A stretch of DNA of 64,000 nucleotides from Chania multitudinisentens RB-25 (GTDB lineage Bacteria; Pseudomonadota; Gammaproteobacteria; Enterobacterales; Enterobacteriaceae): NCBI RefSeq assembly GCF_000520015.2, contig NZ_CP007044.2, forward strand, positions 4,526,001-4,590,000. Direction: 5' to 3'. Position 1 is the stretch's first letter. Each line of letters starts with the position of its first letter. The notes beneath the pieces are model-generated. The model did not search any database. It saw nothing but the letters and a program-made list of their open reading frames with translations, and was not told where the DNA came from. Shown piece by piece: positions 1 to 8,121 of this stretch. The position numbers and the translations under genes are program-made.

Positions 1-329
1 GTGAATTTCAGATCGGGAATGATCTTTTTCAACAGCGGCAAATCTTTACTGTAGATCTGATCCTGCAACGCCACGTTAGCCGTGCTGACCACCAGCGGTT
101 TGCTCTCAGCACGCCCCACGGCAATGCCTGGGATCAGGTACGAAAGCGTTTTACCCACGCCGGTCGGGGCTTCAATCGCCAGATGGCGTGAATAATCTCC
201 AGCCAGGGTTTTCGCCACCTCGGCAATCATCTGCCGCTGTGGGGCACGGGAAATAAAGTCCGGTATTTGTTGTTGCAGGGCTTTGTACCACTGGCCGATC
301 TGATCTTTAACTGCGGAGGAGAGCGCCAT
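1..329 (-). CDS. dinG: ATP-dependent DNA helicase DinG, 5' part
   Basis: This is the N-terminal 109 codons of DinG; the gene continues past the left edge. DinG is an iron-sulfur XPD-like superfamily 2 helicase of the SOS response that unwinds R-loops and forked DNA. The visible part begins MALSSAVKDQIGQWYKAL and carries the Walker A loop APTGVGKT around residues 54-61, followed by the VSTANVALQDQIYSKDL segment, closely like E. coli DinG. The iron-sulfur cysteines and helicase motifs II-VI lie outside the window. The start is the ATG at 329. It is divergent from the porin, with 312 bp between them. Confidence 0.93.
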   Translation of the reverse strand, partial: MALSSAVKDQIGQWYKALQQQIPDFISRAPQRQMIAEVAKTLAGDYSRHLAIEAPTGVGKTLSYLIPGIAVGRAESKPLVVSTANVALQDQIYSKDLPLLKKIIPDLKF

Positions 330-641
330 TCAACTCTTATCTAAACCAAATGATGGCGCTATTGTCCCACAGACTGCCTGCGGCGTCAGCCCAAGTTATG
401 CTGAATGAGTCAACTGTCATTACCGTTGATGGTTGATAATCGGGATTATGGTTAACGTGGCACAGCACCCTGTACAATCTGAGACGTGATTTCCCCTGCC
501 ACACAGATATAAATAATCTGTCATAAATACATCATACGAGTAGGGTAAAAATTCTGCGCGGCAAATATTCTAAGCAGCAAAGTAAAACAGCAATAAAACG
601 GGTGGCAGCTCTCTTTCAATCGTATTAAAGCAGGGAAAAAC
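330..641. promoter_or_regulatory. dinG/porin intergenic region with possible pho box
   Basis: This 312-bp divergent spacer holds no gene that I can support. At 518-535 the plus strand reads CTGTCATAAATACATCAT: a perfect PhoB half-site CTGTCAT, a 4-bp A/T spacer, and a second half-site that keeps TCAT. A further lone CTGTCAT lies at 414-420. The 11-bp periodicity is that of a pho box, which would place the downstream porin under phosphate control. The porin ribosome binding site, AGGGA, lies shortly before its ATG at 642. I did not find a clear LexA box for dinG. The pho-box call is inference from consensus matching by eye. Confidence 0.45.
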
Positions 642-1739
642 ATGAAACCGAATCTTCTCGCCGTTATTATTCCGGCAATTTTAATGGCTCAGGTCACACA
701 GGCAGCAGAAATTTACAATAAAGATGGCAATAAGCTTGATTTTTATGGCCGTGTAAAAGCGCTGCATTATTTTTCTGATGATACGAGTAATGACGGCGAT
801 AAAACCTATGTACGTATTGGTTTTAAAGGTGCGACACAAATTAACGATATGCTGGCGGGTTACGGCCAGTGGGAATATCAAATTGCGGCTAACCACAGCG
901 AAGCTGATGGCACTAAAGACACCAAAACTCGCCTCGGATTTGCTGGCCTGAAGGTAAAAGACTTTGGCTCGTTTGATTATGGCCGCAATTATGGTGTTAT
1001 TTACGATGTGGGCGCCTTTACCGATATGCTGCCGGAGTTTGGCGCAGATTCTTATGTTAAAACCGATAACTTTATGACTGGCCGCACCAACGGCGTAGCC
1101 ACTTACCGCAACAGCGACTTCTTTGGGCTGGTTGACGGCCTGAAATTTGCGCTGCAATACCAAGGTAAAAATGAGAGCGAAAGCCGGGCCACCAGTAAAG
1201 CCAATGGCGATGGGTTTGGCCTGTCTTCCAGTTATGAAATCATTGATGGGGTAAGTATTGGCGCTGCATTCGCTTCTTCCAACCGCACGGAAGCCCAGAA
1301 ACACGGCACCTACGGCACCGGCGAAAAAGCCGAAATCTGGGCAACCGGATTGAAATACGATGCCAACAACGTTTATTTGGCAGCCACCTATGCCGAAACC
1401 CATAACCTGACACCTATTTCAGGAACCGCAGCGATTAATAATGTTGCTACCAAAGTGAGTGGTTTTGCCAATAAAACCCAAAACGTGGAGCTGGTCGCCC
1501 AATACCTTTTTGATTTTGGCCTGCGTCCGTCATTAGCGTATATTCAATCCAAAGGGAAAGATATTGAAAATATCGGTGATACCGATCTGGTGAAATATTT
1601 TGATGTAGGCACTTATTATTATTTCAACAAAAATATGTCTACCTATGTCGATTATAAAATTAATCGGCTTAGCGACGATAATAAACTGGGATTGAAAACG
1701 GACAATATTATTGCCGTCGCTCTGACCTACCAGTTCTGA
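642..1739 (+). CDS. PhoE/OmpC-family outer membrane porin
   Basis: Trimeric 16-strand general porin for small hydrophilic solutes. It is 365 aa. Residues 1-21 form a signal peptide ending TQA, and the mature protein begins AEIYNKDGNKLDFYGRV, the classic enterobacterial porin start. It ends in the typical beta-strand with terminal Phe (ALTYQF) recognised by the Bam machinery. Several stretches match PhoE more than OmpF or OmpC, for example VKALHYFSDD, TPISG and GFANKTQN. However, in the L3 constriction loop the lysine that gives PhoE its anion preference (NFMTKR) is replaced by glycine (NFMTGR), as in OmpF. It is a single-gene unit followed by a strong terminator. The family is certain; the choice between PhoE orthologue and paralogue is open. 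Confidence 0.9.
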   Translation: MKPNLLAVIIPAILMAQVTQAAEIYNKDGNKLDFYGRVKALHYFSDDTSNDGDKTYVRIGFKGATQINDMLAGYGQWEYQIAANHSEADGTKDTKTRLGFAGLKVKDFGSFDYGRNYGVIYDVGAFTDMLPEFGADSYVKTDNFMTGRTNGVATYRNSDFFGLVDGLKFALQYQGKNESESRATSKANGDGFGLSSSYEIIDGVSIGAAFASSNRTEAQKHGTYGTGEKAEIWATGLKYDANNVYLAATYAETHNLTPISGTAAINNVATKVSGFANKTQNVELVAQYLFDFGLRPSLAYIQSKGKDIENIGDTDLVKYFDVGTYYYFNKNMSTYVDYKINRLSDDNKLGLKTDNIIAVALTYQF

Positions 1740-1754
1740 TTAGAGGTAAACTGC

Positions 1755-1778
1755 GCCGGGCCATCTGCCCGGCTTTTT
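1755..1778 (+). terminator. Rho-independent terminator of the porin gene
   Basis: A perfect 7-bp stem (GCCGGGC / GCCCGGC) with a CATCT loop is followed directly by five T residues, 15 bp after the porin stop codon. Confidence 0.9.
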
Positions 1779-1804
1779 CATGGCATCTTTCCCACAGCAG
1801 AGTC

Positions 1805-2116
1805 TCAGAACCAGGTGCGCAGCAGAATAAACATCAGCATACTCAACAGCACCACGGCCAGCATATTGCGCAGGAAGAAAGCCAGAACCACGGCGAATAT
1901 CGCTCCCCAGAGATAAGGGTTTTCTGGCAGTGCCCGCCATTCGTCACCGTTAAAGGCAATGATCGGCCCGCAAATCGCCGTTAACACCGCAGGCACAGAA
2001 AAGCTCAGCAATGTTCTCATCCGCTGCGATAGCCGTACCGGCAAACCGGGGGCCAAAAAGCAATAACGGTTGAAAAAAACGATCACACCCATCAATACAA
2101 TAGTCAGCCAAATCAT
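1805..2116 (-). CDS. AzlD-family branched-chain amino acid transport protein
   Basis: Small partner subunit of an AzlC/AzlD (YgaZ/YgaH-type) exporter of branched-chain amino acids or analogues. The 103-aa protein is almost wholly hydrophobic, with about four membrane segments, and has the family pattern of a basic loop (RLSQRMRTLLSFSVPAVL) and a C-terminal hydrophobic hairpin. Its ATG overlaps the stop of the larger azlC-like gene by 4 bp, so the pair is translationally coupled. AzlD function depends on AzlC. The transported substrate here is not known. Confidence 0.85.
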   Translation of the reverse strand: MIWLTIVLMGVIVFFNRYCFLAPGLPVRLSQRMRTLLSFSVPAVLTAICGPIIAFNGDEWRALPENPYLWGAIFAVVLAFFLRNMLAVVLLSMLMFILLRTWF

Positions 2117-2823
2117 GCGCGTTCCCTGCTGGACAACAGCCCGACCACCATGGCGGCTATGGTCGTAATAATCAAAGCGCCAGGCACCTGGTAATAATGC
2201 AGGCCGATAGACAACCCCAGCGCCGTCAGCACACAGGCAAGCACCGGCAGGTTACGGATCATCGGCACCACAATGGCGATAAACGTAGCTGCAATGGAGA
2301 AGTCGAGCCCATAGCTGTCGAGATTACTGACACTGCTAGCAGCCAACACCCCCAACAAGGTGGCAAAGAACCAGCACACATAAAAAGCTAACCCGGCCCC
2401 CAAGGCATACCAGCGGTTGAAACGTGCTGGCCCCTGATTCCCCGTCAGGGCAAACAGTTCATCGGTTAATAAGAAAGCCAGCAAAATCCGCCATCTTAAT
2501 GGCAATGGTGCAATGCATTCCCGCAGGCGCAATCCATACAAAAAGTGCTGTGCGGTCACAAAGAAGGTTGAAACCAGGATCGCCAATAAACCTGCCCCGG
2601 TTTTGATCATCCCCATTGCGACCAACTGTGATGCACCGGCAAAGACAATCGCCGACATCCCCAGCCCTTCAGCAGCCGTCAGGCCACTCTGGATAGCCAT
2701 TGAGCCCGCCAGAATTCCCCAAGGCAGCACCGCCAGGCAGAGCGGTAAGATCGCTATCGCTCCCTGCAATGCCGGGCGCAAGCGCAGCATTGGCGGCTCT
2801 GCAAGAGTTGATTGATAAGTCAT
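2113..2823 (-). CDS. AzlC-family branched-chain amino acid exporter, large subunit
   Basis: A 236-aa inner membrane protein of the AzlC/YgaZ family, which with AzlD exports branched-chain amino acids such as valine. The family features are visible: the early segment LPWGILAGSMAIQSGL, then FAGASQLVAMGMI, then FVTAQHFLYGLRLRE, and the LTDELFAL loop. About seven hydrophobic segments follow a short cytoplasmic N-terminus. It is the first gene of a two-gene operon with the AzlD partner. E. coli ygaZ is a homologue, but the neighbourhood differs, so I give no symbol. Confidence 0.88.
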   Translation of the reverse strand: MTYQSTLAEPPMLRLRPALQGAIAILPLCLAVLPWGILAGSMAIQSGLTAAEGLGMSAIVFAGASQLVAMGMIKTGAGLLAILVSTFFVTAQHFLYGLRLRECIAPLPLRWRILLAFLLTDELFALTGNQGPARFNRWYALGAGLAFYVCWFFATLLGVLAASSVSNLDSYGLDFSIAATFIAIVVPMIRNLPVLACVLTALGLSIGLHYYQVPGALIITTIAAMVVGLLSSRERA

Positions 2824-2926
2824 TCATATTCTCCTTCGAATGAAGGAATAGAATAACGCAGGAAAGGCCATGAGTATTACTTCTGTTTACGCATTTCGAC
2901 ATAAATCGCCAAACATCACGCTTCCC

Positions 2927-4381
2927 CTAACACTCGCTGGAATTTGGCGTTGGTTTAACATTATCCACCTCATTCTCTGGCTCGTTCATCACAACGCTAC
3001 ACCAGGCACTGTAGATTGCCAACAGTGGGGCCAATGCAAACACCAGGAACAACCAGTAAGCAGCAGAAGCCGCGCCGGCAACCCCACCAGGCGAGATAAA
3101 ACCGGCAAGATTCGTCACCATCCCCGCCAGCGCCGCACCAAACGCCGTTGCGAATAACTGTACCGTAGTGATGGAGGCACCGGCGATATCTTTGTCTGCC
3201 TCAGGAGCCATTTGCAAGATACGAGTCAGCAGGTGCGGCCAGCCAAAGCCGATACCAAACCCGACCAGCGTCAAGGCAGCCACAATCGGCCCTAACGCCT
3301 GCCAACCACCATCAGAAGGTATTGGCATCAGCACCGCCAACGCTAACAGCCCGAGCAAGACCAACACTGGCCCACTGACGATCGCCCGACGAATTCCCGC
3401 ACCGCGCCAGCCAGAGCTGAGAATTTCCGATAATGTCCAACCGGCCGCCATCGTGGCAGCAATATAACCAGAAATCAGCGGCGACTGGCCATGCAAAATT
3501 TGCAGAAAATAAGGGATAAAAATCTCGCTGGTCATGCCGATCACCAGCAAGGATACCGTGGCATACAGCGGAACCAGTGCCGATCCCCGGCGCAGCGCAG
3601 CCTGGGGTAACAAGCGAGCGCTGGAATGCCCTTCACGCCGGACAAGCCAAACCACCAGCAACAGAGCCAGAATAATGCCCCCCACGTTTACCCAACCACT
3701 CGTTGCCAGGCTACCTGCCGAAACGATCAGCACGGCGGCGGCCAGCAGCAACAGTTGCATCAATGGCAATGCAACGCTTTGTTGCTGTGATTTTTCTCGC
3801 GGCAGAATACAGAAAGTAAAAGCGGCATACAGCACCATAATCGGCAACAGAATCCCGAATGCCCAACGCCAGGCGTGCAATTCGGCAAAAATCCCGCCAA
3901 CGGCAGGCCCCACCAGCGTGGCAATTCCCCACATGGCAGAGATCAACGCCATGGCGCGCGGCCACAGTTTCTGTTCAAACACCAGATTGACCATCGCGTA
4001 GGACAAGGCGAAAATAAGCCCGCCGCCAAAGCCCTGCACCGCGCGGCCAACCACCATCACGGGCATTGAAGGGGCCAGCGCACACAGCATGGCACCGATG
4101 ATGAAAAACAGCGATGCCACCAGATAAGCGCCACGCGCCCCATAACGATTCAATAAAGCTGCCGACAGCACAGAGCCCAGTATTGAAGCCACCACAAACA
4201 GCGTCGTATTCCAGGCATACAGATCCAGGCCGCCGATATCTTGCACAACAGAAGGTAGAATCGTGGTTGCAACCAGAATATTGATCGCATACAGCGCTAC
4301 ACCCAGTGACAAAGCAATGGTAATAGCGGTATTTTTACCGGAAAAAAGATCGCTCCAGCGGCTTTTATCATCAGTTATCAC
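2927..4381 (-). CDS. MFS transporter (probable drug or metabolite exporter)
   Basis: Major facilitator of about 484 aa with 12-14 hydrophobic segments, resembling multidrug and metabolite exporters of the DHA2 type. Visible features are an N-terminal first helix (ALSLGVALYAINILVATTILP), the loop-2/3 region NRYGARGAYLV and the motif GRAVQGFGGGLIF. The open frame extends upstream to 4831, but those residues are antisense to the regulator gene and do not look like protein. The GTG at 4381, preceded by AGGA, gives the natural start. It is divergent from a cysteine-containing regulator with about 106 bp between them, so that protein probably controls it. The substrate is unknown. Confidence 0.82.
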   Translation of the reverse strand: MITDDKSRWSDLFSGKNTAITIALSLGVALYAINILVATTILPSVVQDIGGLDLYAWNTTLFVVASILGSVLSAALLNRYGARGAYLVASLFFIIGAMLCALAPSMPVMVVGRAVQGFGGGLIFALSYAMVNLVFEQKLWPRAMALISAMWGIATLVGPAVGGIFAELHAWRWAFGILLPIMVLYAAFTFCILPREKSQQQSVALPLMQLLLLAAAVLIVSAGSLATSGWVNVGGIILALLLVVWLVRREGHSSARLLPQAALRRGSALVPLYATVSLLVIGMTSEIFIPYFLQILHGQSPLISGYIAATMAAGWTLSEILSSGWRGAGIRRAIVSGPVLVLLGLLALAVLMPIPSDGGWQALGPIVAALTLVGFGIGFGWPHLLTRILQMAPEADKDIAGASITTVQLFATAFGAALAGMVTNLAGFISPGGVAGAASAAYWLFLVFALAPLLAIYSAWCSVVMNEPENEVDNVKPTPNSSEC

Positions 4382-4487
4382 GGTTATCGTCCTGCTTTTT
4401 TTAGGGGAGTGACATTGAGTTAATCGTAGTGTTGCGTTAAATTTAACAAGAAATGACTTGGAATAATTAGGACCTAGACGGTGATAT
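4382..4487. promoter_or_regulatory. Divergent promoter region with 12-bp palindrome
   Basis: The short spacer between the MFS gene and the divergent regulator contains the perfect palindrome GTTAAATTTAAC at 4436-4447 and a smaller one, TAGGACCTA, at 4468-4476. Either could be the operator for the regulator. This is inference from symmetry and position only. Confidence 0.4.
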
Positions 4488-5141
4488 ATGTCAAGAATTA
4501 ACTTGGAAAATGGGGAGTGCACAGCACACTCCGTCAGCGATCGTTTGCTGAAACTGTTGAAAACGTGCGGCCCGCAGCAAGCCTCTGACGCGGGGAAAGT
4601 GCTTGGCACCACCGGTGAAGCGGCTCGCCAGCAGTTTGTCAAACTGGCAAAAGAAGGGTTGGTTGAAGCGATAGCTGAAACGCGCGGGGTTGGCCGCCCG
4701 GTACAGCTCTGGCATCTCACCCCGGCCGGAGACGCCCATTTTCCCAACGCCCATGCCGAACTGACCGTCCAACTGCTGCGCACGGTGCGCAATACGCTGG
4801 GTGAACAGGTATTAGAGCAGTTGATCGACAACCGAGAACAGGAAACCTACATCAATTATCAACAAAGCATGATCGGTGCTGCCAATTTACGTGAGCGCGT
4901 TGCACGCCTGGCAGCCATTCGCTGTAACGAAGGCTACATGGCCGAATGGAGTGAGTTGGCAGACGGGACGTTTTTGTTGGTGGAGAATCATTGCCCCATT
5001 CACGCAGCCGCAACGGTTTGCAAAGAGTTCTGCCGTGCGGAGCTGAATGTGTTCGCTAAAGTGTTGCAGGCGAAGGTTGAACGTACCGAACATATTCCTA
5101 CCGGTGCTCGCCGTTGTACCTACCGGATTTCCCCTTTGTAA
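4488..5141 (+). CDS. SufR-like HTH transcriptional regulator with C-terminal cysteines
   Basis: A 217-aa transcription factor. The N-terminal winged helix covers about residues 15-85 (SDRLLKLLKTCGPQQASDAGKVLGTTGEAARQQ) and carries the GRPVQLWHLT wing typical of SufR/DeoR-like HTH proteins. The C-terminal domain has clustered cysteines in the order HCPIH, VCKEFC and GARRCTYRI, near the end. In SufR-type repressors cysteines at this place bind an iron-sulfur cluster, so redox or Fe-S sensing is a reasonable inference here. It is divergent from the MFS exporter and probably regulates it. The exact ligand and targets are unknown. Confidence 0.78.
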   Translation: MSRINLENGECTAHSVSDRLLKLLKTCGPQQASDAGKVLGTTGEAARQQFVKLAKEGLVEAIAETRGVGRPVQLWHLTPAGDAHFPNAHAELTVQLLRTVRNTLGEQVLEQLIDNREQETYINYQQSMIGAANLRERVARLAAIRCNEGYMAEWSELADGTFLLVENHCPIHAAATVCKEFCRAELNVFAKVLQAKVERTEHIPTGARRCTYRISPL

Positions 5142-5388
5142 TAACCCTTTTTAAGTTATACAAGAATGGTTTTTGTACCACGTTGCGGAATTAACCGGCT
5201 AACAAACGCCGATAAAAGCGCGGTATCCCCGGCACAACGCCACCCGTGATTTAATTTTTCTGCGCCCCCTAAAAATGCGTTGCTTATTCTCCTCCCCTTA
5301 GGGTTTACTGAGTGCCCTAACTGAGGTGGTGCCCTGCCGTTACCCGTCAGTGCTGCCACGTCATCTCAATTTACCGAATAAAAAACCT

Positions 5389-6315
5389 ATGCTGAGCCAA
5401 CCAAACCGCCATGTTCTGCCATTAGTTGGGGCACTGTTCACGCTATATATTGTCTGGGGATCGACCTACTTTGCCATTCGTCTTGGAGTTGAAAGCTGGC
5501 CACCGCTGATGATGGCCGGCATCCGCTTTCTGGTGGCGGGCATTATCCTGTTCAGTTTCCTGATGTTACGCGGCCATTCCCTGCCAACGCTGAAACAGTG
5601 GGTGGCAGCAGGTATTATCGGCATCCTGTTGCTGGCGGTTGGTAACGGCCTGGTTACGGTGGCAGAGCATCAGGATGTGCCTTCTGGCATTGCCGCCGTA
5701 ATGGTAGCAACGGTGCCGTTATTTACCCTGTGTTTCAGCATGTTTTGGGGAATGCGCAATACCAAATTGGAATGGACCGGCATCGCACTCGGTTTGGTGG
5801 GTATCGTGCTGCTCAATACCGGTAATAACCTGGTGGGTAACCCAACGGGCGCGCTGCTGATCCTGCTGGCTTCCGCCAGTTGGGCCTTTGGTTCGGTGCT
5901 CAGTTCACGCATTCAGCTTCCCAGCGGGCCAATGGCTGGAGCGGCAGAAATGCTGGTGGCCGGTGTGGTACTGATGATCGCCAGCCAACTGAGCGGCGAA
6001 CATCTTGATCATCTCCCCAGCCTCAGCAGCTTTCTGGCCCTCGGCTATCTGATCGTATTCGGGTCCATGCTGGCGATCAGTGCCTATATGTTTCTGCTGA
6101 AAAATGTACGCCCGGCTGTGGCAACCAGCTACGCCTACGTGAACCCGGTGGTAGCAGTATTACTCGGCGTTGGTTTTGCTGGTGAGACGCTGGCTGCGCG
6201 TGAGTGGCTGGCCCTGGTCGTGATCGTCTCTGCGGTCGTGCTGGTAACCCTGGGCAAATACCTGTTCAGCCGCCCAGCCAAGGTGCACCGAGCCAAAGTA
6301 AAAGCGCCCGAGTAA
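5389..6315 (+). CDS. yedA: YedA-type EamA/DMT-family exporter
   Basis: Drug/metabolite transporter superfamily inner membrane protein of 308 aa with ten predicted helices as two EamA repeats. It opens with the family signature ALFTLYIVWGSTYFAIRLGVE, followed by PPLMMAGIRFLVAG. The second repeat starts near LLILLASASWAFGSVLSSR, and the last helices end in a basic tail (KYLFSRPAKVHRAKVK). The open frame begins at 5326, but the 21 extra residues are not membrane-like, so the ATG at 5389 is chosen. Physiological substrates of YedA are not established. It is followed 77 bp later by a tiny membrane-protein gene. Confidence 0.82.
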   Translation: MLSQPNRHVLPLVGALFTLYIVWGSTYFAIRLGVESWPPLMMAGIRFLVAGIILFSFLMLRGHSLPTLKQWVAAGIIGILLLAVGNGLVTVAEHQDVPSGIAAVMVATVPLFTLCFSMFWGMRNTKLEWTGIALGLVGIVLLNTGNNLVGNPTGALLILLASASWAFGSVLSSRIQLPSGPMAGAAEMLVAGVVLMIASQLSGEHLDHLPSLSSFLALGYLIVFGSMLAISAYMFLLKNVRPAVATSYAYVNPVVAVLLGVGFAGETLAAREWLALVVIVSAVVLVTLGKYLFSRPAKVHRAKVKAPE

Positions 6316-6392
6316 GATAAAACGATGATTGTTTCACCCGGCGAAGGAGCTATAATTCACCGTTGTTCTAAATCACCTGCGAAATATAACTT

Positions 6393-6569
6393 ATGCTGAA
6401 AAAAGCGTTCATCCTCGTTATCGCCCTATGCGCCTTCGGTTCCCTGGGCGGCGTATTCCTGGCCGGGCTGAATATCTATACCCGCTCCACCACTCCGCAT
6501 GAAACAGCCCCAGCCGCCAGCGAAGCTCCGGCCAACACCGCACCGGCAGCAACTCTGCAAAGCAAATAA
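6393..6569 (+). CDS. Small single-span membrane protein, function unknown
   Basis: A 58-codon reading frame. The first 25 residues (MLKKAFILVIALCAFGSLGG and beyond) form a positively charged start plus one hydrophobic helix, and the rest is an Ala/Pro-rich polar tail (APAASEAPANTAPAATL). It could be a membrane-anchored small protein or a signal-peptide-bearing peptide. The frame lies 77 bp after yedA on the same strand and ends just before the convergent binding-protein gene. A possible promoter element precedes it, but I see no strong ribosome binding site. I do not recognise a family. Confidence 0.5.
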   Translation: MLKKAFILVIALCAFGSLGGVFLAGLNIYTRSTTPHETAPAASEAPANTAPAATLQSK

Positions 6570-6578
6570 ATGGGATTA

Positions 6579-7361
6579 CTATAGCGCCGTCACACCCAAT
6601 GCTGCCGCCTGTTGCTGGTGCTCGGTGATAACCTGATAGGCTTCACGCGGCACCAGGCTGAAATCACCGATCAGCAGGCTCTCACTGGCCGGATCGCCGA
6701 CCATCGCGCTGGCCGCCGCACGTAGCAACGTTAACTGCTGTGGCGGCGTAGCCGCCGCCGTAATCAGCGGCAACCCTGGCACCACGGCGGTGCGGCCAAT
6801 AATCTTCAACCCGGCCACGGCCTGCGGTTGTGCGCGTTTGAGCAAGGCCAGGCTGACACAGTCGATAGCAGCAATATCCGCCTGCCCGCTGTGGAGCATC
6901 TTCAGTGATTCATAATGAGCACCAGAAGCGATCGCCTGCCGGAAGAACCGCCCTTGCTGCGCCAATGGCGCAATCAACGCCAGCAGACTGTTGTAGCCGG
7001 ATTGCGAATCCCGGCTGTTATAAGCGGCAACCCGGCCACGGAAGTCCTCCAGCCGTTCACCCGTTTCGTTATCGCGCACTACCAGCCAACTGCTGTAATT
7101 CGCAGCGCTGCATCCTTCCACACGGTAATGATAGGTGCCCACTACCTGTACCTGCGGCAACAACGCCGCCAACGGATAGCCGCAGGTTTGGCTGAGCAGC
7201 AGATCCGGGCTCTGCCAATGCGCTAACAGATCCTGCGGCCAGCTCAATGCTTGCGGCACTTCCGCCACACCAAATTGCCGTAATTTATTGCGCAACGCCT
7301 GCCAGAAGGGTTCTACCTGTTGATGGCTGACGCCATACATGGGTAATGACACCGTCAGCAT
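6579..7361 (-). CDS. PhnD/SsuA-like substrate-binding protein lacking a signal peptide
   Basis: A periplasmic-binding-protein fold of about 260 aa in the PhnD/transferrin-like group. The pattern SQTCGYPL, VVGTYHYRVEGC, the hinge GRVAAYNSRDSQSGYNSLLAL and LKMLHSGQADIAAIDCVSL are typical of phosphate/phosphonate-type binding proteins. The ATG at 7361 is chosen because the upstream ORF extension overlaps yehW. From that start the protein begins directly with the first beta-strand (MLTVSLPMYG) and has no signal peptide, which is odd for a solute-binding protein. It is the last gene of the yeh operon, 1 bp after the yehW stop. Its ligand is unknown. Confidence 0.72.
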   Translation of the reverse strand: MLTVSLPMYGVSHQQVEPFWQALRNKLRQFGVAEVPQALSWPQDLLAHWQSPDLLLSQTCGYPLAALLPQVQVVGTYHYRVEGCSAANYSSWLVVRDNETGERLEDFRGRVAAYNSRDSQSGYNSLLALIAPLAQQGRFFRQAIASGAHYESLKMLHSGQADIAAIDCVSLALLKRAQPQAVAGLKIIGRTAVVPGLPLITAAATPPQQLTLLRAAASAMVGDPASESLLIGDFSLVPREAYQVITEHQQQAAALGVTAL

Positions 7362-7362
7362 A

Positions 7363-8121
7363 TTATTTATCCCGCAAAAGATGACGCCAGACGGTAAGGT
7401 AACGCACCCAGCGTTCAAACAGCATGTCAGTGATGATTGCCAGCAGCGCCACTACCATCGCCCCCTGGATCACATAAGCCGTGTTGAAACCGCTCAAGCC
7501 GATGATGATCGGCGAGCCCAGCGTTTTGGTTCCTACCGTGGAGGCGATCGCCGCCGTGCCGATATTAATGATCACCGAAGTCCGAATACCCGCCACGATC
7601 ACCGGTGCCGCCAGCGGCAACTCAACGCGCCACAGGATCTGCCAGCGGCTCATTCCCACCCCCTGCGCCACCTCGCGCGTAGCGGCAGGCACCGATTCGA
7701 TCCCACTCAACGTCCCTTGCAGGATCGGCAGCAAACCGTACAGCACCAGCGCAATAATCGCTGGTTGTTCGCTAAAACCCATCACCGGCACCGCCACCGC
7801 CAGCACCGCTACCGGCGGGAAGGTCTGGCCAACAGCCACCACCGTTTCCACCAGCGAGCGGAACTCACGCCCCGCCTCACGCGTGACCGCTACCCCGGCA
7901 GTCACGCCAATCAGCACCGCGATAAAGCTTGATACCGCCACCAACAGCAAATGCGCTTCTACCAGCGAGAAAAAGCTGTCCTGTTGATACACCGGCCTGT
8001 CCAGTTCCGGGAACCAGGCCGCAAACAGCCAGTGCAGATGGTTCATGCCAAACACCAGCACCAGCAACAGGGCAAAAGTCCACGGCAACGGATCGCGCCA
8101 CCAACCGGCATAAATCTTCAT
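7363..8121 (-). CDS. yehW: Osmoprotectant ABC transporter permease YehW
   Basis: Inner membrane permease of the YehZYXW importer (OpuC/ProW-like family), 252 aa with about six membrane segments. The C-terminal half carries the EAA-type coupling loop that contacts the ATPase (TREVAQGVGMSRWQILWRVELPLAAPVI) and then GTKTLGSPIIIGL. It overlaps the 3' end of yehX by 4 bp, showing translational coupling. In E. coli the Yeh system is a low-affinity glycine betaine importer under RpoS control; the same role is assumed here. Confidence 0.88.
   Translation of the reverse strand: MKIYAGWWRDPLPWTFALLLVLVFGMNHLHWLFAAWFPELDRPVYQQDSFFSLVEAHLLLVAVSSFIAVLIGVTAGVAVTREAGREFRSLVETVVAVGQTFPPVAVLAVAVPVMGFSEQPAIIALVLYGLLPILQGTLSGIESVPAATREVAQGVGMSRWQILWRVELPLAAPVIVAGIRTSVIINIGTAAIASTVGTKTLGSPIIIGLSGFNTAYVIQGAMVVALLAIITDMLFERWVRYLTVWRHLLRDK

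Noticed and set aside
681..1403. Minus-strand 240-codon open frame across the porin gene
   Set aside because: It is antisense to a clear porin gene, has no recognisable domain, and reflects codon bias of the real gene.
4382..4831. N-terminal extension of the MFS gene to 4831
   Set aside because: The extra 150 residues lie antisense to the regulator gene and are rich in Ser/Cys/Pro without hydrophobic structure; GTG 4381 has a proper ribosome binding site.
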